Shown: one piece after another, positions 53,550-62,456 of the stretch | How positions within the stretch are numbered: the first letter of the stretch is position 1 | Layout of the letters: each line of letters opens with the position of its first letter | Assembly (NCBI RefSeq): GCF_014644535.1 | Contig: NZ_BMKW01000007.1 | Span: 1 to 64,000 of the forward strand | From: Neoroseomonas lacus | Lineage (GTDB): Bacteria > Pseudomonadota > Alphaproteobacteria > Acetobacterales > Acetobacteraceae | Direction: 5' to 3' | DNA: 64,000 bases | Made by a program: the position numbers and the translations under genes | The notes under the pieces: model-generated | Database searches by the model: none | The model's input: the letters and a program-made list of their open reading frames with translations, nothing else | What the model was told of the DNA's origin: nothing

Positions 53550-54406
53550 GCCGCGCCCTTGGGCGGCCCGCCGCCGCCCATCTTTGGCATGACAATGCGC
53601 ATCCATTGGCGGATGACCTGCTGGTAGCGCTGCATCGCCGCAGGGTGGAACGGCGCCTCCGGCGGCTGCTCAAGGTCGAAGCCGCCGCGGTCCTCACCAC
53701 GCACCAATGTGGCGGTGCCACGCAGCCCGCCACTCGTGGTCAGGTGGCCGGGGATGTAGCGAATGGCGAAGCCACAACGGCGCAGGCCGGATCCGTTCGG
53801 CTGCGACCCGTGCACCAACAGCACGTCATGCAGCGACATCTCGCCGGGGCGCAGCACGATGTTGACGGCATCAGATTCATCGACCGCGACCTCGACTTCC
53901 TCGCGGCCCGGCAGCATGGCGGTATTGTCGCCGGTATCGGCATGAGCCAGTGCGGTGTGATGCGTGGCTGGGCTGACCCGCATGCAGCCATTCTCGACCA
54001 GGGACGGGGTGAAGGCGACCCAGGCCGTGATCGCCACCGGCGCCGAGAGCCCCCAATAGGTGGCGTCCTGGTGCCACGGCACGTACTGCGCCGTGCCCGG
54101 CCGCTTGTCGAAGAAGCCGGAGCCCCAGCACAGGATGTCGGGACCGAGCAGATCCTCTACCGGCCCCAGGATCGCCGGGTGATGCACCAGCTCCCACAGA
54201 AAGGGCGCCAACAGATGCGCCTTGACGTTGTGCGACGGCACCATGCGTCCGGCACGCTGCGCGGCGATGGCATCGAGCTGCGCCAGGTGATCCGCTGCCG
54301 CTGCCTCCTCCAGCACCGGCAGCGGCGCAAGGTAGCCATCGCGGCGGTAGCGGGCGATGGACGCGGCATCGAGCCTGCGGCCTTTGCTCGGATCGGACAT
54401 GGTCAT
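53546..54406 (-). CDS. PhyH-family Fe(II)/2-oxoglutarate oxygenase, copy 2
   Basis: The protein has 286 residues. Metal ligands are in PWHQDATYWGL and LHDVLLVHGSQPN, with the co-substrate Arg region RRCGFAIRYIPGH. It is similar along its full length to the copy at 51061 but diverged, so the two probably act at different positions or steps. ATG at 54406 overlaps the GT2 stop (ATGA), which decides between it and the Met two codons later. The C-terminus has a Gly/Pro-rich tail (KMGGGGPPKGAA). It sits between the GT2 and the acyl-AMP ligase in the operon. Confidence 0.87.
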   Translation of the reverse strand: MTMSDPSKGRRLDAASIARYRRDGYLAPLPVLEEAAAADHLAQLDAIAAQRAGRMVPSHNVKAHLLAPFLWELVHHPAILGPVEDLLGPDILCWGSGFFDKRPGTAQYVPWHQDATYWGLSAPVAITAWVAFTPSLVENGCMRVSPATHHTALAHADTGDNTAMLPGREEVEVAVDESDAVNIVLRPGEMSLHDVLLVHGSQPNGSGLRRCGFAIRYIPGHLTTSGGLRGTATLVRGEDRGGFDLEQPPEAPFHPAAMQRYQQVIRQWMRIVMPKMGGGGPPKGAA

Positions 54407-55284
54407 GCTCCCGGCGTGGTGGCGAGGCAGGCGCCCTGGCGGGCATCGAACAACCAGCCGGGGTCGCGCATGCTGCGCAGCGGCCGGCCGCGCCGCTGCA
54501 GATAGAGCCGGCTGCCGGCTTGCAACACCGCCATGGCCGAGGCCGGCGTGCTGGTGGAGAGGCCGCCATGGATCTGGTGGAAGGTCCCCTCACCCAGGAT
54601 GCGTATCTGCTGCACCCCCGGCAGCGCGCAGGCGCGCAGATAGGTGTCGGGATTCACCACGCCACCACCCGGTTCGACGAACGCCGCATCGTAGCCACCG
54701 AGTTCGTCCCACAGCGCGCGCGGCAGAAACAGCGCATTGCTCTCCAGCATCGGCCCGGCGGGCCCGGCACGCAGTTCGCAGGTGGCGACATTGAACAGGC
54801 GGTAGCCATCGGCGGGCCAATCGATGCTCGCCAGCAGGTGGTCCTCCGCCGCCTGGTCGTAGCCGTGCCGCGCGCTGTCGAATTGCAGCGAGGGGCCGAG
54901 CTGGTAGTTCAGCGTCGCGATCACTGGGCGCGGATGCAGCCGCGCCGCAGCCAGGCAGGCCGCGACCAGGCCCGGCGAGGCCAGTCGGGCGCCATCGATC
55001 CAGACACCGACCAAAGCGCCGCGTGCGACGGCCAGCCCTGCATTGATCGCTGCCACCGGCGAGGATGTTGGCCTTGGCTGGCGCAGGAAGCGGATATCGG
55101 CATCGAGCCCAGCCGCTGCGCCGTCATCCGGCGGCTGTCGGGAGCCGTTGTCGATGACAATGATCTCCAGCGCATCGCGCGGCAGCCCGGTCTGGTAAGG
55201 CGCTGCGAGCGAGCGCAGCGTCCGCGGCAGTTCACGCCCCATCTCGTGGGAGACCAGGACGATCGATGCCGCCGGCGTGCTCAC
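54403..55284 (-). CDS. Glycosyltransferase family 2 protein
   Basis: The protein has 293 residues. The GT-A start is ASIVLVSHEMGRELPRTLRSL with LEIIVIDNGSRQPPDD; NAGLAVARGALVGVWIDGARLAS holds the DxD-like acidic site. LESNALFLPRALWDELGGYDAAF is a common acceptor-side segment of this family. It starts with GTG at 55284, overlapping the ACP stop (GTGA). The frame continues upstream to 55620, but that part reads antiparallel Arg-rich nonsense through the ACP gene. Probably cytoplasmic. Donor sugar unknown. In the operon it may glycosylate the ACP-derived acyl product or extend a glycan. Confidence 0.84.
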   Translation of the reverse strand: MSTPAASIVLVSHEMGRELPRTLRSLAAPYQTGLPRDALEIIVIDNGSRQPPDDGAAAGLDADIRFLRQPRPTSSPVAAINAGLAVARGALVGVWIDGARLASPGLVAACLAAARLHPRPVIATLNYQLGPSLQFDSARHGYDQAAEDHLLASIDWPADGYRLFNVATCELRAGPAGPMLESNALFLPRALWDELGGYDAAFVEPGGGVVNPDTYLRACALPGVQQIRILGEGTFHQIHGGLSTSTPASAMAVLQAGSRLYLQRRGRPLRSMRDPGWLFDARQGACLATTPGA

Positions 55285-55565
55285 GCCTCCGACACCGCCG
55301 GCGGTACCGGATCGCCACCGTCGCTGGCGAAGGCGGCGCAGAATGCGTCGATGCTCGGGTTCTCCAGCAGTTGGACAGGGTCGACCTGGGTGCCGAATTC
55401 CTCCTCCATCACCCCGGCCATCACCACCGCCTCGACGCTGTCGAAGCCGTAGGTGTCGAAGGTGCTGTCGGTCGGCACGCCGTCGGGCAGGGTAAGCACC
55501 CCGCCTATATAGGCCACCATCCAGTCGCGCAGGGTAGCTTGGTCGCAAGGCAGGCGTCGGTCCAT
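55281..55565 (-). CDS. Acyl carrier protein
   Basis: The protein has 94 residues, acidic and helical. The phosphopantetheine attachment site is Ser43 in YGFDSVEAVVMAGVMEEEFG. It is free-standing and differs from housekeeping AcpP in carrying GFDSVEA in place of the usual GADSLD, which fits the dedicated ACPs paired with FAAL enzymes. Its start shares one base with the pyruvyltransferase stop (TGATG), and its stop overlaps the GT2 start. It probably carries the acyl group activated by the ligase at 51900, on which the PhyH and P450 enzymes can act. No dedicated phosphopantetheinyl transferase is in the window. Confidence 0.88.
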   Translation of the reverse strand: MDRRLPCDQATLRDWMVAYIGGVLTLPDGVPTDSTFDTYGFDSVEAVVMAGVMEEEFGTQVDPVQLLENPSIDAFCAAFASDGGDPVPPAVSEA

Positions 55566-56866
55566 CAGGGGCTCTCAGGCTGGGCGGTGGGTGATGCTGC
55601 CGCGGTGGCGCCGGCGGCACGGGCTTCGGCGCGCATCCGGCGGTTCAGGAAGGGTGCCATGGCCCAGGCAGGGCCCTCGGCGGCGACGGCGCCGCACAGC
55701 AGTGCCATGGCGAAGGCCTGGCGTTGCGCTGCACGGGCGCCAGGGGCGCCGAAGGCCGTGACGATACGGTCCCAGTGGCGGTCCAGCGCCGTGGTGGCGG
55801 CGGCCGGCACGAAGGCCTCACCCGTCGCTGGCTGCCGCTGAGCGGCGACGCGTAGCGCCTCGGACCAGTCGGTGGCCAGGTCCTGCGGCCGCCCGGTCTG
55901 GGCAAGAAAGCCGGCGAACTTATTGTAGCGTGGCCGGGCAACCAGCACGCCGGGCACGCCATAGGCGGCGGTGACGATGTAGCCATGCAGCGAGGCGCCG
56001 ACATACAGTCCGCTATGAGCCAACGCCGCGGTGATCTCGCGCAGGCTGAGCGGGTCGTCCAGCATCAGCAGCGGCGCGCCGATCCGCGCCGCCATCTCGC
56101 GCGCCACGGCCGGATCGTCATGGCTCTCGCCGACCGCGACCAGCATCGGTGTCAGGCCCTGCCCCGTCGCGAAGTCGCGTAGCGCGGCACCGAGCGCTGC
56201 CTGGTCGATGCCGGCGATCGAGCGGTTGCGCAGATGCAGGGCGAGCAGGCGGGTTTCGGACGGCACGCCCTTGCGCGCCAGCAGCCGACGGTAATCCTCG
56301 GCCAGCTGCGCCTTGGGCCACAGCCGCGGCAGATCAGCGATCGGGTCCGGCACCACGGCAATGTCCGCGGCACCCTGCGGGTCGAGCAGGCGCAGACTGC
56401 CCTCGTCGCGCACTGAGACATAGGAGGCGGCCTGCAGCGCCGGCGCCAGCAGCCGATGCTGCCGGGCCGAGAAGGGGTGCGGCACGCCTGGCGCATTCCA
56501 GGCAAGCGGGATGTCGCGCATCGCCGCCGCCAGCGTGGCGCCGAGCCACAGCCCCGCGCCGCACCAGTTGCCAAGCCCCGCGCCGGCATAATGGTCGAGA
56601 AAATCCAGTGAATGGGCGTGGATGATATAGCCGCCGCCGATCAGGATGCCGGCTGCCGGCTGGCGCGACGCATCCATCATGGTGTCGATGTCCACCGTTG
56701 GCAGGGCATCGGAGAAGGCCGCGCGGCTGCCGGCGGGGGCTACCGGGAGCAAGTCAAAGCCGACCTCAGCCAGCCGTTGGCGGGCGACCAGCGGAAACAG
56801 CAGGTCGCCGTAGTTATTCATGTCGAACATGCCGGAGACCAGCACGGTGCCGGGCGCCTGCGTCAC
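55565..56866 (-). CDS. Polysaccharide pyruvyltransferase family protein
   Basis: The protein has 433 residues. Family landmarks are FDMNNYGDLLFPLVARQRL, ILIGGGYIIHAHSLDFL, ASYVSVRDEGSLRLLD and the conserved GLYVGASLHGYIVTAAYGVPGVLVARP. It is related to the first 340 residues of the plus-strand gene at 45018, which faces the same operon. The expected reaction is transfer of an enolpyruvyl group from PEP to form a pyruvate ketal on a sugar; some family members act in cell-wall polymer anchoring. GTG at 56866 overlaps the TPR-hydrolase stop. It lacks the C-terminal TPR module of its relative. Confidence 0.83.
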   Translation of the reverse strand: MTQAPGTVLVSGMFDMNNYGDLLFPLVARQRLAEVGFDLLPVAPAGSRAAFSDALPTVDIDTMMDASRQPAAGILIGGGYIIHAHSLDFLDHYAGAGLGNWCGAGLWLGATLAAAMRDIPLAWNAPGVPHPFSARQHRLLAPALQAASYVSVRDEGSLRLLDPQGAADIAVVPDPIADLPRLWPKAQLAEDYRRLLARKGVPSETRLLALHLRNRSIAGIDQAALGAALRDFATGQGLTPMLVAVGESHDDPAVAREMAARIGAPLLMLDDPLSLREITAALAHSGLYVGASLHGYIVTAAYGVPGVLVARPRYNKFAGFLAQTGRPQDLATDWSEALRVAAQRQPATGEAFVPAAATTALDRHWDRIVTAFGAPGARAAQRQAFAMALLCGAVAAEGPAWAMAPFLNRRMRAEARAAGATAAASPTAQPESP

Positions 56867-58623
56867 GCTGCCACCTGGTCCGGCAGCGCCGCGTCGAGGA
56901 TCGCCAGAAAGCTGCCGCTGGCGATGGCGTGTTCAATGGCGAAGTGATCGGCGCAGCCGGGTTCAGGGTGCAGCCGGACATTGGCCAGCGGCTCCAGAAG
57001 CCGGGCGACGGCGACATCCGGCGCGAAGTCGGCGCCGAAGCATTGATGCACTTGCGTGGCCGGGGCCGCGCGGACCATGCGGACGATGTCGGGATCCGCC
57101 GCGGTGAAGCTGGCGAATAGCGAATCCCGGGTGCCGCGGGCAGCGCCCGGCGGCGCTTCGTCCTCCGTGGCGTCGGCGCCGAGATTGACCGGCCCGGCGA
57201 AGGAGATCGCGGCCCGTGCGTGCAACTGGGTTGCGGCGCGGATGGCGGCGACCCCGGCGATGGAGGAACCCATGGTGACGACCGGCACGCCAAGCCGGCG
57301 CGTCATGGTCTGGAGCGCGTCGATCATGGCCGTGTGGTCGGCGCCGAGGGCGCGGACGCCGCTGGTGAACGCGCGATGATTGCGGTCGCGCAGATAGATG
57401 ACATTGACCAGGCGTTGCCGCAGCAGCCCGTCGGCCAGTCCGAAGGGCAGGTAGCCCAGGCCGCCGGCGACGGAGGAGAACAGAATGATGGTCGCCACGG
57501 CGCCAGGCTGGGGAAGCAGCTGGACGTCGTCGTCGCAGGCATTGCTGACGGCTCGTGGATTGGCCCAGTGTTCGGGTGGATACGCGGCCAAGGCCGCGGC
57601 CAGTGGCGCCGCCATGTGGCCAACCGTGGCCGAGGCCGCCAGGGCCTGCAACATGGCCAGGGTCGGCCCGGCATCGGCATGACGCAGGCTGGCGATGGCG
57701 TATTGGAACAGCCAGCGGTCGTTGCCCGTCAGGGCCTCCTGTCGCGTCGAGAGCGCGGCGAACAGCTTGCGGTCGACCTCACCAGGCAACGGACAGCGAT
57801 TGTAGCGGAACAACAGCAGCCAATCCTCGGGCCAGCGCAGCAGCGCCGTCTGCAACTGCGCGATCACCTCGTCGAGCCGGTGCAGGAACAACGCGGCCTG
57901 GATGCTGCGGCGGGCGAATTCGACGCGATCGGGATGCCGTGCCTGCAGGTCGCGCGCGAGGCCGTAGGCAGCCTCGAACCGCGCCGCCGCGAAGTGCAGA
58001 TCGAGTTGAATGAGCTGGGCTTCGTCGGTCATCGGGCCGAGCCGGGCAGCCTCGGCGAACAGGGCCTCCGCCGCCGGTCGATCCTTCTGGCGGTAGCGCA
58101 GCACGGCCAGCTTGAGCAGGACAAACCGGTCGTCCGGATGCTGGCTCAGCAGACTGCGCAGATACGCCTCGCGACCGGCGACGTCCGGGATACTGGCGGT
58201 CGTGACCGACAACAGCCCGAGCCGCGTCCGCTCGGGCGCCGTGCCGCCCCATACGCTGGCCCGGAAGTCGCCGCGCGCTTCCTCCTGCCGCCGCTGCCGG
58301 AGCAGCAGCTCAACCAAGCGTACCGCGGGCCAGGGATTGGCCGGGTGCTCGGCCTGGGCAGTGCGAAAGCAGGCAGCGGCGTCATCGCCCCGCCCGGTGG
58401 CTTCCAGCCAGCTTCCCTGCAGAAGCTGAAGCCGCAAATCATGCGGCCAGCGCAAGCGGGCGGCGAGAATGCGCGCTCCAAGGTCCTCCTCGCCCGCCCC
58501 CTGCTGCTTGAGCTGTTGCTCGATGGCGGCGATCTCATCTGCCATCGGGATGGCGGCAGGCTGGTTCCCGGCCCAACCCTTAGCATTCCGCAATGACTCA
58601 CCGTCCTGCATGGAAACTTTCAT
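56863..58623 (-). CDS. TPR-like repeats fused to an alpha/beta-hydrolase-like domain
   Basis: Up to 586 residues; this is the first gene of the nine-gene operon. The first 330 or so residues are helical repeats, including RWPHDLRLQLLQGSWLE...HPANPWPAVRLVELLLRQ, a module also present at the end of the pyruvyltransferase at 45018. The C-terminal 210 residues resemble an alpha/beta hydrolase: ATIILFSSVAGGLGYLPFGL, VPVVTMGSSIAGVAAIRAA with the nucleophile-elbow GxSxxG, and a late GCADHFAIEHAI that could supply the catalytic His. It may be an acyl- or thioesterase-type enzyme releasing or transferring the ACP-bound chain. This is inferred from context. Alternative starts are 58611 and the internal MADEIAAIEQQ. 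Confidence 0.72.
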   Translation of the reverse strand: MKVSMQDGESLRNAKGWAGNQPAAIPMADEIAAIEQQLKQQGAGEEDLGARILAARLRWPHDLRLQLLQGSWLEATGRGDDAAACFRTAQAEHPANPWPAVRLVELLLRQRRQEEARGDFRASVWGGTAPERTRLGLLSVTTASIPDVAGREAYLRSLLSQHPDDRFVLLKLAVLRYRQKDRPAAEALFAEAARLGPMTDEAQLIQLDLHFAAARFEAAYGLARDLQARHPDRVEFARRSIQAALFLHRLDEVIAQLQTALLRWPEDWLLLFRYNRCPLPGEVDRKLFAALSTRQEALTGNDRWLFQYAIASLRHADAGPTLAMLQALAASATVGHMAAPLAAALAAYPPEHWANPRAVSNACDDDVQLLPQPGAVATIILFSSVAGGLGYLPFGLADGLLRQRLVNVIYLRDRNHRAFTSGVRALGADHTAMIDALQTMTRRLGVPVVTMGSSIAGVAAIRAATQLHARAAISFAGPVNLGADATEDEAPPGAARGTRDSLFASFTAADPDIVRMVRAAPATQVHQCFGADFAPDVAVARLLEPLANVRLHPEPGCADHFAIEHAIASGSFLAILDAALPDQVAA

Positions 58624-58722
58624 GAATCGGGATAAACGTGTTGCGTGTAGAACTAACCCTTAGCTCGATGCAGCAAAGGGGTTAAGTCGGTAAGAGTCTG
58701 GTTGAGAATTTAGCCGTGGGTT

Positions 58723-58985
58723 TGAGTTGCCCCCATCAAACCGGACAAGCGGTTTGGGTTGCTGACTGATCAGCGATGAACTCGCGCGGCGAGCGCATGC
58801 GCACGCCGCTGTGAGAGTGGATGGTGCTGTAGTCCTCGAACCATTCGGCCAGGCGCTGCAGGACGGAGATAGCGTCTGGCCGTGGGTTCACGTTGACGTA
58901 GTCGAGCGTCATGTCGCGGACCATCTCGCCGCTGATGCCGCCGCCGGAGGCGGCGACCCAGGCCATGACGTCGCGGTCAAGTGGG
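58723..58985 (-). mobile_element. IS3-family element remnant, 3-prime end only
   Basis: It begins at a TGAGTTGCCCCCATC end, similar to the left repeat of the IS at 2418. It contains only the transposase C-terminus. The other end is lost, and sequence similarity fades by about 58985. It lies between the glycan operon promoter region and lolD. Confidence 0.65.
58736..58972 (-). pseudogene. IS3-family transposase OrfB C-terminal fragment
   Basis: The frame gives GGGISGEMVRDMTLDYVNV, then RPDAISVLQRLAEWFEDYSTIHSHSGVRMRSPREFIADQ. This matches the end of IS3 OrfB proteins that I recall as SNGISEAFVKTLKRDYV...HPHSGLKMRSPREFI. The sequence that should hold the catalytic Glu region is altered (GEMVRDM), and the first two catalytic Asp residues are absent. 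It is about 75 residues of what should be some 280. Upstream codons of the open frame (to 59092) are unrelated to the transposase. Confidence 0.72.
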
Positions 58986-59007
58986 TATGCATATTCAAAC
59001 CACCCCA

Positions 59008-59028
59008 CCAAAGGGCAGTGCCCTTTGG
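59008..59028. repeat. Dispersed palindrome, copy B
   Basis: CCAAAGGGC-AGT-GCCCTTTGG, a 9-bp perfect stem. It corresponds to CCAAAGTGC-CCT-GCACTTTGG at 22914, the variable position changing on both arms so that pairing is kept. A G/C-rich hairpin (GGAGAGGGG...CCCCCCTCC, 59181-59203) preceded by GAGGTTT follows near the end of lolD, matching the order in copy A but with 150 extra bases between. Confidence 0.65.
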
Positions 59029-59207
59029 AATGCCGTCTATTGGTACGGCGCAGAATGGGGGTGCTGCCACCATGAAGCGCCGCCGAGCGCAAATGCGGGC
59101 CCCTGCGCTGATTGCTCGCGGGGCGCCCAGTATCAAGTATGCGCTTCTGAAGGCCTCAGGCCCTTGGTGGGATGAGGTTTGGAGAGGGGCGACACCCCCC
59201 TCCGTGG

Positions 59208-59900
59208 TCAATCCTCGCCCACAACGGGAACGACCCGCCCCTCGGCGAGCGTCACGATCCGGTCCATCCGCCGCGCCAGTGCCGGGTTGTGCGTCGCGAC
59301 CAGCGCGGCGACGCCATGCCCCCTCACCTGCTCGAGCAACTCCGCGAAGACCCGGTCCGAGGTTCCGACATCGAGGTTCCCGGTCGGTTCGTCGGCGAGC
59401 AGGATGCGCGGGCGGTTGGCGAGCGCACGGGCGATCGCCACGCGCTGCTGTTCGCCACCCGACAGCTTGCCGGGGCGATGGCTCTCTCGCCCGGTCAGGC
59501 CGAAGGCGGCGAGCAAATCGCGCGCCCGCGCCAAGGCATCGCGTCGCGACGCGCCGGCCGCCATTTGCGGGAGCGCGATGTTCTCCTCAGCGGTGAATTC
59601 CGGCAGCAAATGGTGGAACTGGTAGACGAAGCCGATCGTCGTGCGGCGGATCGCGGTGCGGCCATCGTCGGAGAGTGAACCGGCGGCGCGACCATCGACG
59701 AAGACCTCGCCGGCATCAGGCTTTTCCAGCAGGCCGGCCAAATGCAGCAGGGTGGACTTGCCGGTGCCCGAGGGCGCGACGAGCGCGACGATCTCGCCCG
59801 CGGCGATGTCGAGGTCGGCACCGCGCAGCACCGGCAGGTCGCCGGCTTCGGAGCGGTAGCGGCGCTCAACGGCAGCGAGGCGCAGGGGGGCGTCACTCAT
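59208..59900 (-). CDS. lolD: Lipoprotein-releasing ABC transporter ATP-binding protein LolD
   Basis: The protein has 230 residues. Walker A is [15 protein letters not shown], the Q-loop [19 protein letters not shown] is typical of LolD, the signature is [15 protein letters not shown] and Walker B is [12 protein letters not shown]. It forms the LolCDE complex that releases outer-membrane lipoproteins from the inner membrane for LolA. Its first codons overlap the lolC end by 8 bases. In many alphaproteobacterial genomes the next gene is dnaE; here a dead IS and the glycan island come next. Confidence 0.93.
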   Translation of the reverse strand: MSDAPLRLAAVERRYRSEAGDLPVLRGADLDIAAGEIVALVAPSGTGKSTLLHLAGLLEKPDAGEVFVDGRAAGSLSDDGRTAIRRTTIGFVYQFHHLLPEFTAEENIALPQMAAGASRRDALARARDLLAAFGLTGRESHRPGKLSGGEQQRVAIARALANRPRILLADEPTGNLDVGTSDRVFAELLEQVRGHGVAALVATHNPALARRMDRIVTLAEGRVVPVVGED

Positions 59901-61140
59901 TGCGCAGGGCCACCACCGGGTCGGTCTTGGCCGCGCGCCAGGACGGGTAGAGCGTCGCCAGCAGCGACAGGAACAGCCCCATGCCGACCACCTGGGCGAC
60001 CTCGTTGTAGTCGAGGATCGCCGGCAGGCGGGTGAGGAAATAGACCTCGGGACTGAACAACTCGGTGCCCGAGAGGCGTTGCAGCGCCTGGCGGATGCTC
60101 TCGATGTTCCAGCAGAACACCACGCCGATCAGGAAGCCGATCAGCGTGCCAAGCACGCCGACCGAGGCGCCGCAGAGCAGGAAGATGCGCATCACCGCGC
60201 CACGCGTCGCGCCCATGGTGCGCAGGATGGCGATGTCGCGGCCCTTGTCCTTCACCATCATGATCAGCGAGGAGACGATGTTGAAGGCGGCGACGACGAT
60301 GATAAGCGTCAGGATCAGGAACATAACGTTTCGTTCGACCTGCACCGCGTTGAAGAAGGACGAGTTCGCATCCTGCCAGGACAGCACCCGGATGGGTGCA
60401 CCGGCACGCTCGCGAATGTCGCGGACGATCGAGCGCAATCGCGTCGGGTCTTCGACAAAGACTTCGATCTGCGTCGCCGCGCCGGGTTCTCGGAAGAACA
60501 GCTGGGCAGCCTGCAGCGGCAGATAGACGAAGCTGCTGTCGTATTCGTTCATGCCGACTTCGAACAGCGCGACGACACGATAGCCCTTCACCCGCGGCAC
60601 CGTGCCGAACACCGTGGTGCGGCCCTGCGGCGAGACCAGCGAAATGGTGTCGCCCACCGTGACCCGCAGGCGGTTGGCCAGGCGGGTGCCGATGACGATG
60701 GCGTCCTCGCCTTCGAAATCCGCGAGGCTGCCGAGCCGGATGCCTTCGGCGATGATGCGCTTGGCGCGCAGGTCATCGGGCTTGATACCGCGCGCGAGGC
60801 CACCGGCGGCACCGCCGGCCTCGGAGGTGACGAGCACCTGGCCCTCGACGATCGGCGTTGCCGCGACGATGCCGGGGATGGCGCGGATTCGGTCGGCGAC
60901 CGCGTCATAGTCGCGGAACGGGCCTTCGGCGGCGTAGATGCCGAGATGGCCGTTCAGGCCGAGGATGCGGCCGAGCAGTTCGGCGCGGAAGCCGTTCATC
61001 ACGCTCATGACGATGATCAGCGTGGCCACGCCGAGGGCGATGCCCACCAGCGAGAAGATGGCGATCACCGAGACGAAGCGTTCGCCCTTGCGCGCACGCA
61101 GGTAGCGAAAGGCAATGGCCCGCTCGAAGGCGTTGAACAT
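59893..61140 (-). CDS. lolC: Lipoprotein-releasing ABC transporter permease LolC/LolE
   Basis: The protein has 415 residues. The start [52 protein letters not shown] is the family hallmark with the first membrane helix. A periplasmic domain of about 220 residues follows, then three helices ([58 protein letters not shown]) ending [10 protein letters not shown]. Alphaproteobacteria usually have a single LolC/E-type permease that serves as a homodimer, and only one is seen here. Its ATG shares one base with the proS stop. It partners LolD downstream. Confidence 0.92.
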   Translation of the reverse strand: MFNAFERAIAFRYLRARKGERFVSVIAIFSLVGIALGVATLIIVMSVMNGFRAELLGRILGLNGHLGIYAAEGPFRDYDAVADRIRAIPGIVAATPIVEGQVLVTSEAGGAAGGLARGIKPDDLRAKRIIAEGIRLGSLADFEGEDAIVIGTRLANRLRVTVGDTISLVSPQGRTTVFGTVPRVKGYRVVALFEVGMNEYDSSFVYLPLQAAQLFFREPGAATQIEVFVEDPTRLRSIVRDIRERAGAPIRVLSWQDANSSFFNAVQVERNVMFLILTLIIVVAAFNIVSSLIMMVKDKGRDIAILRTMGATRGAVMRIFLLCGASVGVLGTLIGFLIGVVFCWNIESIRQALQRLSGTELFSPEVYFLTRLPAILDYNEVAQVVGMGLFLSLLATLYPSWRAAKTDPVVALRNE

Positions 61141-62456
61141 CAGGCGCCGCGGATCTTGGCGATGGCGTCGTCGAGGGAGAGTTCCACGCGTTCGCCGGTG
61201 GCGCGGCGCTTCAATTCAACCTTGCCGGCGGCGGCGCCGCGCGGGCCGATGATGGCCTGCCAGGGGAAGCCCATCAGATCGGCATCGGCGAATTTCTCGC
61301 CGGCGCGGGCGCTGCGGTCGTCATAGACGGCGTCATCGCCGAGGCGAGCGTAGAGGTCTTCGCACATCGCGTCCGTTGCCACGTCGCCGGGGCGCAGGTT
61401 GAGGATGACGGCCGCCCAGGGGGCGACGGCGTCGGGCCATTTGATGCCGGCCTCGTCGTGGTTCGCCTCGATCAGCGCGCCTACCAGGCGGGAGACGCCG
61501 ATGCCGTAGGAGCCCATTTCCGGTACGATGGTGGTGCCTTCCGGGCCGGCGAGGGTCAGGCCCATCGCGGCGGAATACTTGGTGCCGAAATAGAAGATGT
61601 GGCCGACCTCGATGCCCCTGCCCTCTCTGCGGCGATCCTCGGGCACCGCGGCCCAGGCGGCGGTATCGTGCATCTCGTCCGTCGCGGCGTAGGAGGCGGT
61701 GACGCCGTTGAAGAAGCCTTCCAGGCCGGTGACGTCGTCGGTCGAGACATCGGTGCCGGCCCAGTCGGTCGTCTCATAGGTCGCGTCGTAGAACACGCCG
61801 CTCTCGCCCGTTTCGGCGAGGATGATGAATTCGTGGGAGAGGTTGCCGCCGATCGGGCCGGTGTCGGCGCGCATCGGCACGGCGGTCAGGCCCATGCGCT
61901 GGAAAGTGCGCAGATAGGCGAGGAACATCTGCCGGTAGGAATGCTGTGCGCCGGCCTGGTCGATGTCGAAGGAATAGGCGTCCTTCATCAGGAATTCACG
62001 GCCGCGCATGACGCCGAAGCGCGGGCGCACCTCGTCACGGAATTTCCACTGGATATGGTAGAGGTTGCGCGGCAGGTCGCGATACGACCGGGCGAAGGAT
62101 TTGAAGAGTTCGGTGACCATTTCCTCGTTGGTCGGGCCGAAGAGCATCTCGCGCTCATGGCGGTCGCGGATGCGCAGCATCTCCTTGCCGTAGTCGTCGT
62201 AGCGGCCCGATTCCTTCCACAGCTCGGCGGGCTGGATGGTCGGCATGAGGATTTCCTGCGCGCCGGCGCGGTCCTGTTCCTCGCGGACGATCTGCTCGAC
62301 GCGGCGCAGCACGCGCAACCCGGCCGGCAACCAGGCATAGATGCCGGCCGAGGTCTGCCGGATCAGCCCTGCGCGCAGCATCAGGCGATGCGAGGCGATC
62401 TGCGCGTCGGCGGGGGTTTCTTTCAGCGTGGGCAGGAAGGCGCGGGAGAGGCGCAC
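61140..62456 (-). CDS. proS: Prolyl-tRNA synthetase (short alphaproteobacterial type)
   Basis: The protein has 438 residues. It starts [44 protein letters not shown], with class II motif 2 in [25 protein letters not shown] and motif 3 in [16 protein letters not shown]. The INS editing domain present in the E. coli type (about 570 residues) is missing, as is usual in Alphaproteobacteria. The enzyme charges tRNA-Pro in the cytoplasm. It is first of the proS-lolC-lolD block. Upstream (62457-62942) lie a terminator and structured sequence, not another gene. Confidence 0.95.
   Translation of the reverse strand: MRLSRAFLPTLKETPADAQIASHRLMLRAGLIRQTSAGIYAWLPAGLRVLRRVEQIVREEQDRAGAQEILMPTIQPAELWKESGRYDDYGKEMLRIRDRHEREMLFGPTNEEMVTELFKSFARSYRDLPRNLYHIQWKFRDEVRPRFGVMRGREFLMKDAYSFDIDQAGAQHSYRQMFLAYLRTFQRMGLTAVPMRADTGPIGGNLSHEFIILAETGESGVFYDATYETTDWAGTDVSTDDVTGLEGFFNGVTASYAATDEMHDTAAWAAVPEDRRREGRGIEVGHIFYFGTKYSAAMGLTLAGPEGTTIVPEMGSYGIGVSRLVGALIEANHDEAGIKWPDAVAPWAAVILNLRPGDVATDAMCEDLYARLGDDAVYDDRSARAGEKFADADLMGFPWQAIIGPRGAAAGKVELKRRATGERVELSLDDAIAKIRGA

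Noticed and set aside
57220..58596. Plus-strand 458-residue open frame
   Set aside because: It is a Gln/Arg/Gly-rich shadow of the TPR-hydrolase; the operon overlaps favour the minus strand.
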